Of a DNA stretch of 64,000 bases, positions 13,201 through 23,477 are shown piece by piece (positions within the stretch are counted from its first letter, which is position 1; every line of letters starts with the position of its first letter). The DNA comes from Cryptomeria japonica (Eukaryota > Streptophyta > Pinopsida > Cupressales > Cupressaceae). The stretch covers positions 616,078,755 to 616,142,754 of the forward strand of contig NC_081409.1 in assembly GCF_030272615.1 (NCBI RefSeq), given 5' to 3'. The notes below the pieces were generated by a model. The model was not told the origin of the DNA. It saw only the letters and a list, made by a program, of their open reading frames with translations, and made no database searches. The translations under genes and the position numbers were made by a program.

Positions 13201-13513
13201 ATGTATGCAGAAACTTGCTGTAGATTAGTATCAGCTTTGCTTTCCTATTTTTGGCTGCTACAACCCCAGGGATGGCTTCTATTAGCACACAGTTTTGTAG
13301 TATTGGATGCACTTTAAGACCTTAGCTTATAAGTTTTTTGTAACTCATCTTTTCATTATATACATCCTTGAATTTCTTATTCCTTAGATTACAGTTTTTT
13401 CTCAGCATTTGACTCAGAATTTCTCATGTTGTTGTCTGCAGCAGCAAGAACCAGTTGGTTTTACTAATGGGAATGTAGGACGTGATGGATACCCTCTCCA
13501 AACCAGTCTGTGA
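7254..13513 (+). CDS. Type-B response regulator (ARR-B-like, cytokinin signalling transcription factor)
   Basis: Six coding exons with GT-AG junctions: 7254-7437, 7534-7686, 8416-8826, 9397-9473, 9669-11051 and 13442-13513. They total 2,280 nt, or 759 residues plus TGA. Phases fit at every junction. The receiver domain spans about residues 36-155, with acidic pocket D42-D44, phospho-acceptor D88 in [12 protein letters not shown], and K137 in [11 protein letters not shown]. An acidic, basic-tipped linker follows. The GARP/Myb-like DNA-binding domain spans about 225-285 ([37 protein letters not shown]) and is split by introns 3 and 4. The rest is a long Gln/Ser/Asn-rich activation region with a short conserved-looking tail ([15 protein letters not shown]). 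In the family, histidine-phosphotransfer proteins phosphorylate the receiver and release nuclear DNA binding to drive cytokinin genes. The start is the ATG at 7254; an in-frame GTG at 7248 is not a plausible plant start. All key residues are present, so the gene looks functional. Confidence 0.93.
9036..9265 (+). mobile_element. tRNA-derived SINE-like insertion in intron 3
   Basis: Within intron 3 (8827-9396) there is an A-box-like TGGCCTAGTGG at 9043-9053 and a B-box-like GATTCGAAACT at 9098-9108. The spacing and order fit an internal RNA polymerase III promoter of a tRNA-related SINE head. The unrelated body follows to about 9265. The start and end are approximate because no clear flanking duplication was seen. 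It cannot be a functional tRNA: no acceptor or anticodon stem was found. Confidence 0.6.
11052..13441 (+). repeat. Intron 5 with minisatellite and TA microsatellite
   Basis: The intron starts GTAAGT and ends CTGCAG. From about 11590 to 12260 a 130-160 bp unit repeats about five times, with AACAGAAACAATGAACTATAG, GTGAAATTATTCATATG and TTGAGATTTCCAACTAATTT as markers. A (TA)n tract is at about 11685-11703. A 40-bp direct duplication containing GTTTCTTGTTTTGAACCAAAG lies at about 12848-12925. The rest is AT-rich intron with no gene. Confidence 0.75.
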
Positions 13514-16500
13514 AGTGGGTTTTCATTTTGTTGGTAAAGATGTATATAAGCATCTCGAACATAGCTGAGGCCTGGTGGGCAACCAAGGTGGATTATTGTG
13601 GTGTGAGCCCTCTGAAGAGCACCTATTAATCTTGGGTTCCATCATTACTCCTGAAAATCGGAGGTTGTACAATTTGTAGTTTTTCTTACATATGGGTATC
13701 CCTGATGCATGCTGAGCCACTGCGTCTCTTTGCTTCAAGGTAAATATTTGCCTTCATGGCTTGATATGCTTGCAGAGAAGAAGCAATGGGAATGATAGTT
13801 GCAGGAAGAAAGGATGTTATGAAAATAGGCACTCATCATATTGACTAAAGACCATCTGGAATCTGACCAAGCTAACTGTGTTTCTTAATAAATTCAAAGT
13901 TGCAAGAGAAACTAGTTCATTGCCATCTGCCTCAGTGGGTGCTAAGCTTTTGATATAAAGTCTAATGTAGTGCATCTAGAATGCTTTACTTAGGAATCTC
14001 ATGTTTTATGTAGTTTGAATTGTTAGTGTGGATAGAAATAACAAAATACAGTACATTAATTTTAACATCCCATTTAGTTGCCTTGCTGTTGGTGTAGAAG
14101 TCAGATTTTGTTGAAGACAGTAATGCCCCCAATGGCCATTTCTGATTGGTGATCTGTAATTTCACACCTTGAGGTTTGAAAACATTCTCTGCTTGGAAGA
14201 AAGTTGTCACTGGATGCAATAACTTGTAACCTCTTTGTCTCTTTCCGTAGAATAATGGAAGGACATTTCTTTCTTCTTCCACAAAATTGATGTGTAACAA
14301 AATTTGTGAGGAACTTTTCATTGACATTCACAGTCACTTTAATCATGGTTTAAGTGTACCCAACGCCCTACTACCCATCTGGTTGTGTACGCTTTTCCAT
14401 TGTCTGTTTTGGGTGATGTGTGTGTTTGAACTAGAAATCCATCTTCAACATGCCTCCAGAATGCTATTTACATTTTACCAGTAAAATTTGTGGCTTAGTC
14501 CTGCTTTGGATGCAAGGACATTTTATTTGGTTATGGTCTTTTGCCATTGCATTTAAAAGTTGTTAAAGAGGATTTTGATAGTGGAATACTAGGGGAAGAA
14601 TATGTTTTAGCTATGTTGAGACTTCCTCTTGTGTGCTACTTAGCTCGTGAGCGGTTGTTTCGAATAAAATCTTATCCCATTGTGAAGTCGCAGCACTCTT
14701 AATTTATTTCTCTTGATTTATTGGGAGTTTCGTAGGCAGCTGTACCATCCAGGAGGCGACCACGTCTATATGGTTTTCTCAGCTTTCACTAAGTTCGGAT
14801 ATCTTTGTTGTCAAGTCTTCAATCAGCGTATACTGATCTCTAATGGACGTTCTTACTCGTACATGTTCATTTAGTATGCAAACATTAAGAAAAACACAAA
14901 ATATTGATATAATTATGTAAAAAAAAACATCAATGGGTCTTTTTTATGTGCGGGCGAAGTTGAAAGGTTTCTAATGAGCCTACCAGGTCTGTTGGCAAAT
15001 TTGGTTGAGTTGATACCCTTGAGTCCTTGGCTCTTAGCTGAAGAAGTCCAAGCTATGGCACATGCTCTTGTATCAGGTAGCTAAAATGGCTTTCGTGGAT
15101 TTAAAACCCTCCATAAAAAAAAAAATTATGCAAAGAGAACACTCTCAACTATAGGACAATTCATTTATCATGGAGAAACCCTAAAAGGGCGAAAACCCCA
15201 CTGAGAGAAGCATTTTTGCTCTTTCTTCCACGATCCAAGCATAGGGGAGAGGACTAAATAGTTGAGCACCCTAACTTCATACTTCTCAAAATACTACATG
15301 GAAAGTCCAAAGCACTCAATTTTTTACTTGGCAAGTCCCTTGCTTTTAATTGAATTTTTAGGGTCACATTAGCATATTTTTTGCCAAGTTATCCAAAAAG
15401 GTCCTTAAAAAAGTGAGATCGATACTTGTGCACTAAGTCATATTTTATTGGTGAGTTCATGCGGCATCACATGATTTGTCACTTTTATTCAATTGTGGAT
15501 AGTCATCATCAACACTAGCAATTTTAAAGTCACAACTATTGGTGCAATATTGTTAAAAATACTGTGCATTAAATCAATAGGTGCTATAACAATTATTGGA
15601 ATGCACACAACTACTGGGTCCTTTTCACTAGATGTGTTTACAGTGCATCTAGGGTTATTAAATCTTGACAAAATAAAAAATTTACTCACATCTACAATGT
15701 CCATTTGCAACTGAGAAACCCTTGTTTTTACACGTCCAAACAAAATGCATGTGAAGAAGAAGGATACATTGAGAGTGAACCCTTACAACTTAATGTACAA
15801 ATATTATATGCAATTCCTCTATCTTTTCCTAGTGTCAAAATGGAAAAACAAATGTCAAAAGAGTGAATTCAAATAACAACCTTTCATATTCTATGCTATG
15901 TTTGCATAAAAACAAAAATATAATGCTTGATAGAAACATTTACACAATTGTTGTGGTCAATGGTGAAAATGTTGCTTGCACAAATTGATAAAAACATCAA
16001 ATTAGGTATCCTATGTAGTTTTGAAGCTTGCACCTTTGTTTCAAGGTCTCCTTGTGATTCTTGAAATCACCTCAAATATTCTTTTAACAAGAATATAATT
16101 ACTCCTAGTTCTAAGTCATTTGACAACTCCTTGATTAAATAAGTATATCTTTGACCCCAACAATTCAATACGTTTGGTTCAATTTTTCAGATCACAACTC
16201 CTTGATTAGGAGGTTTTTGGTCCCCAAAATCTTATGGACTTAACAAATGTAGAAATGTATTCCTTACATCATTTTTAGGATCCTGGTTTGTTGTGTTTAG
16301 AACTTGACCTTTGAAGCTTATGAACCATGTCTCATGCTTATCTCTTCTTATTCTTCTCGCCTTTTCCAAAACTACATTGCCCTACAACTCTTTTTGTTTA
16401 CTTTTGGCCAAGTCATCTATTGAAGGCAACAATATTTTCCATTATAGGTTAGAACAATTGAAGCTTGTCTACATTGATTATTGACCGTATCTTAATATAA

Positions 16501-17043
16501 AGGGGAAGGTTTAAACAAAAAGCATCCTCTATGTTTTTTATTAAGGAAAAATAGTTTTTAAGGGACCCGAAACCCACTTACATATCATAAAGAAAAACAT
16601 CCTCTATGTTGATGTGCTCTTCAGCCATGATCAACTTAGATGTCATTCACAACAAACTTTATCTCTCTTGAAAGAGAATTATAGTTTGAATCAAAGTACT
16701 ATTATTCTAAGCCTTTGATTGTCAGGTCTTGATGTATAAGATCACACAAAGGTTTGTCGTGTATTGTACAATTGTTGTCACAAAAGTTTGCAGCCTTGCC
16801 AAACACTAGTGCTCAACAACCTTGTGAAATATGGAAACAACCTCCAAGTGTTAGGACCTTGCGCATGTGAGGTTGAATCTTTGGAGAAGGCATGCTTCCT
16901 TTTCAATTAGGGTGCAGTGTTGAACCAACCTAACACTTGTAAAGCTTATTCTACCAATCTAGAGGGGAAAAGGGAGAACAAATGCTGAAAGGGAAAAGAG
17001 GCGATACACCAAGATTGAAGTGGTCTTCCCTTGCCTATGACTG
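13514..17043. other. 3' UTR and gene-poor intergenic DNA
   Basis: The first 0.4 to 1.1 kb is probably the 3' UTR of the response regulator. Beyond it no convincing ORF was found; the 113 and 81 residue minus-strand frames at 13986-14346 have no recognisable motif. An A-rich run at about 15111-15127 could be the tail of an old retroposed fragment. At about 16541-16600 there is a short minus-strand match to the 3' end of the LINE described below (GTTTTTAAGG, CCGAAACC, CATATCATAAA), suggesting a LINE end relic. Confidence 0.4.
13887..13892 (+). terminator. Candidate polyadenylation signal
   Basis: AATAAA lies 374 bases after the response regulator stop codon. It is the first perfect canonical hexamer I saw downstream; another AATAAA is at about 14661. 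Which is used cannot be told from sequence. Confidence 0.35.
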
Positions 17044-18393
17044 TGTTGGATATTGTTAAGAAGTTTGCTGGAATGATGTGTTATCATTGATGTCAACATA
17101 TTCCTCTATGTGTTCCAGTGTTATAGTCAAATTATGTGAGTTGGTTTGGCCAGTGTATTGCAGATGAGTTGTTATGGATTAAAGGGTTTTGAGATAAGTA
17201 TCTCTAGTTGATTCAGCTAAATTTTTAGTGGTTCGCATGGTGATTTGATCGGGTTATGAAATCCAGTATTGCGGTTGGTTTTTCTGTTATTCAATGTTGA
17301 TTAGTGTTCTAGATTTTGCTTGGCATTGTTCCGTGCTGCAATATCTTGGTTTGCGGATTTGGCATAGTATTTGAGATGTTCATATGTGTCCTCAATTCAG
17401 ATGGTTAGTGATTTGAAGGTCTGTAAGTGTATCTTTCAGTTTGACAGCCAGTTTAGTTAGTGTTCTTGAGGTTCGGTATAATGATGATGAAGATTCTAGT
17501 AAGTGGTGATGTTGCGGTTGTTGTTGTGGTTATTCATGATGCTTGTGGATGTTTCTAGATCGTGTTCTATTCGTGTTGATGGTCCACATTGATCGTTGTG
17601 CTCATTATTTATGATTTCCTCGGTATATTCGTGTTATTCGATGTTCTTGGCCGACCGGATGATTATAGTGTGTTGCGGATGTTCGAGGCATAATTCTTGG
17701 ATGTGTTTCTTGTTCGAGGTGGTGATTTAGGTCCATACTATGTCTTAGATGACATTGTTTTGGTCTGTATGTTATATTGTTGTGTGACAATATTCTTATG
17801 TGTGTTGAGCCAACCTTGAAATATAGGTTGATGATTTGTATAAATATATGTAGTAATCATTTGAGAGATGTATTTGTGTGGTATCTGCGAGCGTACCTAA
17901 ATGTGTGTGATTGGATAAGTGTGCAATCAAATGTTTTGATCTTTCGGAAGTGTGGCAGAGCAGATTAGAATGTGTGCTTAACCGAAATTGTAACTAGGCA
18001 TGAGAAGATGCTATTTTATTAGTTCGTAATCTTCCGAATGTAATCCGAATGTTTTTGTAAGACAGTGAGTCTTCCCAGGGGTTGTAGCCCTTCTTGTTTT
18101 GTAATTTGAGCAATGAGCTCTAGGTAGTGTACCTGAATGCATATGCATTCCCCATTGTAATATTTCATATACTTCTAACAGGGTATCATCTCATTGTGGG
18201 TAGGTTCCCACCGTGTTTTTTCCTTTAACTGGGTTTTCCACGTCAAAAATCTTGGTGTTATGTGTATTATTGATGTGGTGTTGATTTGTGCTTTCATTGT
18301 TTATTATCAGATTTGAAATTGTGTTTGAGTTGAATAAAATTTGTGAGCAAACTGATTCACCCCCCCTCTTAGTTTGCTGCATTATTGCCAACA
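17044..18393 (+). repeat. Copia-1 5' LTR
   Basis: Starts TGTTGGATATTG at 17044 and ends GCCAACA at 18393. It contains TTATCATTGATGTCAA near its start and a C-run (TTCACCCCCCCTCTTAG) near its end, features shared with the other Copia LTRs in the window. The downstream TTAATATTAGAGATAG (from about 18395) looks like a decayed TGGTATCAGAGC-type primer binding site. Confidence 0.7.
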
Positions 18394-18449
18394 ATTAATA
18401 TTAGAGATAGATCCTCCAAAAGAAGCTTGACCGCTTGAGGTGATTTGGG

Positions 18450-19675
18450 ATGACAACCTATACTTACAAGAAGGATAGTCCGAGATTTGATGGAATAAAC
18501 TACTCTCTTTGGAAGAACCAGATGGAGTGTCACTTGAGATGCATTGATGAAGATTATTGGAAGATTACTAAGAATGTGTATAATGTTCCTCTGAATGGTC
18601 CTACATCTCCGGATGAGATTAAAGAAGTTGAATACAATATTAGGGTGAAGGAAGCATTGTTGAGTGCCTTGACTGATTTTGAAATGACTAATGCGATGGA
18701 TTTGCAGACTGCTCATGAGATCTGGAAGAAGCTAGAGACTTTGTATGAAGGTGACAATCATGTGAAAGTTGCTAAGTTGTACAACCTAAAAGGAAAGTAT
18801 GAGATGCTGAGAATGAGCGAAGATGAGAACATTGCATCCTTTATGCAGAAAGTGAACGAGCTTGTGTTAAATATTAGATGTGTCGATGGAGTGTTGGAAG
18901 AATCCAAGATTGTAGCTAAGGTACTGAGATCCTTGCCTCCTGCTTACAAACACAAAGTTGCTGCTATTGAGGAGATCCAGATGGTGACTGATGTGACTAG
19001 AGACATGCTGATTGGTAAACTTGTTGCCTTTGAGTTAAGTGAATTTGGTGAATCTCTTCCTAAGTTAGAATCTGCATTCAAAGCTATTGTTTCCGAGAAG
19101 CAGAAATAGATATGAGAGAAAGTTCTACAAGGGTGTCCAAATATGAGAAGGAGATGAGAGAACTTGAAGAAGAAGAAAAAGAGCTTGAGGAGCTTGAAAC
19201 ACTTATTGCTAGAAGATTGCCTAAAGGTGCCAGTAAGTATGAAGGTAAATTGCTTCTTAAATTTTTTTCATGTAACAAGATAGGAAATTTTGCTTCAAGG
19301 TGTCTAGAAAGAGTTCCTAAGAAGCCATTTAAGCCATATAAGCCTAAATATCAGAAGAAGTGTTATTATACTACTAATGAAGGTGTGATAGATGATGAAT
19401 ATGATAAGGGAAATTCAGGAGATGAATGGGTGTTTATTGCTATCAAGGAAGATGATTCAGTGACTATTGATTCTACTAGCTGCATTAATGAAAAGAAAGC
19501 TTTAGCTGCTAAAGTTGAAGAGAAAGATGAATGGGTTATTGACAGTGGTTGCTCTCATCATATGACAGGTGATAAGAGCAAGTTTGTGAGTATGAAAAAG
19601 TATGATGGTGGTGTAGTAAGATTTGGTGATGACAAAGCTAGTATAATCCGTGGTGGAGGTTCTATTCTCTCTTGA
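18450..19675 (+). pseudogene. Copia-1 gag and protease (frameshifted)
   Basis: The first frame, 18450-19109, encodes a UBN2-type Copia gag (FDGINYSLWKNQMECHL, then IWKKLETLYEG, LRSLPPAYKHKV). It ends at a TAG, and the frame then shifts; 19112-19675 continues with a glutamate-rich linker, a CCHC zinc knuckle that has lost its second Cys (CNKIGNFASRC preceded by FFS), and the protease motif VIDSGCSHHMTG. Another frameshift follows near 19670. Gag packages the RNA and the aspartic protease processes the polyprotein in intact relatives. This copy cannot make either full-length. Confidence 0.8.
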
Positions 19676-21633
19676 TGGTAAGCATAACACTGATGATGTC
19701 TTATATGTTGAAGGTCTAAAGCATAATCTTTTGAGTGTCGTTGATAAGGGATATGATCTACAATTCAAGAATGACAAATGTAAGATCTTAAGTGATTCTG
19801 GAATTGAAATTGCATCCTTACAAAAACTAAAGGTAACATCTTTCACTTGAATGTTGGTGGTAAAAGTTGTTTGAAATCTCAAGTTGATGAAAGTTGGTTA
19901 TGACATAAAAGAATGTGTTATGTGAATTTTGATTGCATGATTAAGATAAGTTCTACTCAACTAGTGAGAGATTTTCCTAAGTTGGTAAAGCATACTAATC
20001 CGGTACATAAGGAATGTCAATTAAGGAAGTAGACAAGTGTTACTTTTAAAAGAAAACAATATAGTTCTAATGGATTATTGGATTTTGTGCATATTGATTT
20101 GTGTGGTCCTTCTAGAGTGAGAAGCTTGCAGGGAGACAAGTATTTCATGTTGCTGATTAATGATTATTTAAGGATGACGTGGGTTACTTTCTTAAAGGAG
20201 AAATTTGAAGCATTGGAGAAGTTCAAGATTTTCAAAGCTATGGTAGAAACTGAGACTGGATTGAAATTGAAGTGTCTGAGATCTGATAGAGGTGTCAGAT
20301 TCACTTATGGTGAGTTTAACTTTTTGTGAAGAGCATGGAGTAAAGATATAGTTATCTGCACTAGAACCCCTCAACAAAATGGTGTTGTGGAAAGGAATAA
20401 CATAACAATTCAGGAAGCTGCTAGAGCCATGATGATTGAAGGAAATGTTCCGCATATCTATTAGAGAGAAGCTGTGAGTACTGTTGTATATACTCTTAAC
20501 CGGGTGCATATTAAAGGTGATACTGGTAAGACTCCTTGTGAGTTATGGTTTAGTCATGTTCCTACAGTTAGATATTTCAGAATTTTTGGAAGTAAATGCT
20601 ATATCAGAAGAGATGAAGATCTAGGGAAGTTTGATGCTAGATGTGATGAAGGAATCTTTCTTGGTTATTCTACTAAGAGAAAGGCCTACCGGTGTTATAA
20701 CAAGAGATTGAGAAAGATAGTTGAAAGTGCTAATGTGAAAGTTGATGAAGGGAATGAGAGACCGATCAGATCTCGTGAATATGATTCAGATGATCAAGAT
20801 GTCAGTTTAGATAAAGGAAAGCAAGTGCAGACCCAAAATCAATTTCAAATTGTTCCAGAAAAGCCTAAGAATGAAGGAGAGACTAGTGCTAGTGTAGAAG
20901 TAAGAGCTCAAGAGTCTGAAAATCAAGAAAATCCAAAGACTTCCAAGTATGTAAGATTGAATCATTCAGAAAATCAGAATAAAGGTGTGATGACTAGGAG
21001 AAGAATTGCTGAAGAGTATTGCTTGATTTCTAAGATTGAACCTATGGATGTTAGTGAAGCATGTAAAGATGAAAATTGGGTTAAAGCAATGGAAGAAGAA
21101 TTGAACCAGATTGAAAAAAATAATACATGGATTCTTGTTCCTAGACTTAAGTATAAAAATGTAATTGGAACTAAATGGGTGTTCTAGAATAAATTGGATG
21201 AAAAAGGTGAAGTTGTTAGAAATAAAGCAAGACTTGTTTGTAAGGGATATTCTCAGATGGAAGGAATTGATTTTGAGGAGACTTTTTCTCTGGTAGCTAG
21301 AATTGAAGTTGTTAGATTATTTTTCAAAGTTTATCAGATGGATGTCAAGTCAACCTTTCTTAATGGTGAGCTGAAAGAGGAAATCTATATTGAGCAACTG
21401 AATGGATTTCAGTTGACAGATCAGTAAGATATGGTTTGCAGATTGAAGAAAACACTGTATGGATTGAAGCAAGGCCCCAGAGCTTGCTATGCCATATTGG
21501 ATAAGTATTTGATGAAGCTTGAATTCAATAAAGGTACTATTGATAGTAATTTGTATTTCAAGATTGATCATGATAATATTTTAATTGTTGAGGTATTTGT
21601 TGATGACATCATTTTTGGTGGAGATGATAGTTT
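19676..21633 (+). pseudogene. Copia-1 integrase and partial reverse transcriptase
   Basis: Broken frames carry the integrase core (VHIDLCGPSR at about 20090, then LRSDRG), its C-terminal region (FGSKCYIRRDEDLGKFDARCDEG, FLGYSTKRKAYRCYN at 20474-21187), and the RT start ([53 protein letters not shown] at about 21590-21630). Stops lie at 20461 (TAG, where TGG is expected), 21185 and 21425, with several indels. A segment is missing inside RT near 21320. The sequence ends at 21633 through insertion of the next element. Confidence 0.85.
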
Positions 21634-21959
21634 TGTTGGCATTAGATTGTCATTGATGTCAACAAGAAAACATTTGCATACAGGTGAAGTACATAGCACG
21701 TAGGTTATGTAGTCATGCATTCCACGTCGTGTTATGCTACACAAACGTTGCAGGTTGCAGAGGAACTGTTAGGCACAAAAGAAGTGATTTCATGTGTCGT
21801 AGAGATGTACACAAGGCGACTTCATGTTCCTCAAGGGTCCCCGATGTAAAAGTGATTTTTATCAGAGTATCGCTTCAAACTTGAAAAGTGGAAGTTGTTC
21901 GCTACTTGTTCACAAGTTAGCGTTTTGTCCGATCCTCCGACCTCTAATATGGACCCTGC
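21634..21959 (+). mobile_element. Unclassified LTR-like insert X, left part
   Basis: Starts TGTTGGCATT inside Copia-1 RT and carries TTGTCATTGATGTCAA at 21647-21662, the same placement as in the Copia LTRs here. This supports an LTR start. The body has no ORF. It is interrupted at 21960 by Copia-3 and resumes at 30022. The right end and the reappearance of Copia-1 pol were not found. Confidence 0.45.
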
Positions 21960-23160
21960 TGTTAGGCCCAATATGGAAAGCTAATGTACTGAGAGGGGAG
22001 GGGTGAATCAGTACTCCAAAACTTTTCTTTTGTAATAACCTTACTGTTATACATAAACAGAATAGTGCAGTAACATAAAACAAAACTATAATCAACTGAT
22101 AACATTCATACATGATTCACTCCATAACACATATATTTTGGTCACGCAGAAACTCTTGGTTAGAGAGAAAAACTGTGATGGGGATGGCACCCACAACTTC
22201 ACTACTGCAATAATAAAGAGTGCTCGGTTAGAGCTACATTTAGTTATTTCTGATAGCTTACCCTGTTAGGAGTATTAAGATCAGTTAGATCTACCTTGCT
22301 AAAGGATTTTACAACACTATATAAGTGTAGCACCTGGTTAAAAGATTTACAATTTATAGACTTGGCTAGTGTCTTTTACCCTATTAAAGGTTTCTCTTAC
22401 AACTTCAAAATATTACAATAGAATCATTTCAAATATCTGCAACTTTACATCTGAAATGCTGTAGCAGATTCTATGTGCTCAAAATAAGATTACCTTGCCT
22501 ATATCATACCTCGGTAACTCATAAAGTAACTCGGTAAACCCTTCTGTTTACTCTGTTCCTCGACTATTCTCTGATAACCTTCTCGGTGACCTCTGTGTCT
22601 TTGTAATAGTCATAATACTCTGTGATTTCTCATGTATCACATAATTCTTGCTTCATACGCACATGCACACACATTTCTCACATTCACATCTCTATTTCTA
22701 ACCTTAAATTCATGCTGTATAAATAGACTTCTTATGTTTGTGATCCGATTCATTTCTTCGATCTTACAAACATGATTTCTCGAATAAATAACCATGCAAA
22801 ATATTTCATTGGTTAGATGACCTCAAAATTATACAAAATCTGTATGTGCAATTTCCAATGTGATAACGGTTCTGTGTGCCTCGATCTTGTAACATGTTTT
22901 CATATGTGTGTCCAGGTTCAATGAATCTGGTAACACGTTTCACTCGGTGTATTATCTTTACTGCTCGGTAGACATGAAATAACACTCAGTAGATAGCTCG
23001 GTGTATACTGGGCTTTGTGACTATTATCCTTCTGTTACCGACTAGACTGTTCATACCGACTTCTCTGTGTGTACTGACTGCATGATTCGGTAATATTAAC
23101 CGACTAGAATATAGAATGACTTTGTATATAAAACTAATGGCAATTTGATAAGTAGTAACA
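21960..23160 (-). repeat. Copia-3 3' LTR
   Basis: Begins TGTTAGGCCC and ends AGTAACA on the plus strand (minus-strand start TGTTACTACTTATC). It matches 28801-30016 with only scattered substitutions plus a gap of about 14 bp near 22945, where the other copy has an extra TATATCAACTCGGTG segment. Confidence 0.92.
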
Positions 23161-23477
23161 ATCTCCCCTTTTGACATTAGTTGAGATGTTTGACAAAACT
23201 ACTTTCAAAGTCATTACTCAAAAATCTGTATACATTACAAAATTGACTAAACATGCAGTATATACATTAGTCATTGAAATAGTATAATCAAATATACTCC
23301 CCTTATCAATATGCTATACAAAACTCTGTAATCATTGTTCTTTCCTCTGTTCATGCTCGGTTCACTGCTCGGTATACTCCCCCTGTATACTACACTCCGG
23401 TTGTTTGATTCTTTGAATACTATACACTCCTGAAGATATACTCTAATATACTCCCCCTTTTTGACAAACATCAAAAT
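23161..23477 (-). promoter_or_regulatory. Copia-3 multiplied polypurine tracts
   Basis: The tract directly next to the 3' LTR is 23161-23172 (minus strand AAAAGGGGAGAT). Three further purine tracts of the same type follow upstream of it: about 23294-23307 (GATAAGGGGAGTAT), 23374-23384 (AGGGGGAGTA) and 23450-23464 (CAAAAAGGGGGAGTA). The primary tract primes plus-strand DNA synthesis in LTR retrotransposons. Multiplied tracts are a known Sirevirus trait. Confidence 0.75.

Larger units (their letters stand above)
17044..21633 (+). mobile_element. Copia-1: 5' part of a decayed Copia retrotransposon
   Basis: Contains a 5' LTR, a decayed primer binding site, gag, and pol up to the reverse transcriptase active-site motif. 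The element stops mid-RT at 21633, where an unrelated LTR-like sequence begins with TGTTGGCATT. The remainder of pol and the 3' LTR are not in this window. It is the most decayed of the Copia copies here: it has indels as well as nonsense changes. It carries the same integrase/RT style as Copia-2 (FVDDIIFGG), so both are probably related lineages. Confidence 0.85.

Noticed and set aside
15111-15127. Poly(A) tail of a full retroposed gene
   Set aside because: No coding remnant precedes it and no flanking duplication was found.
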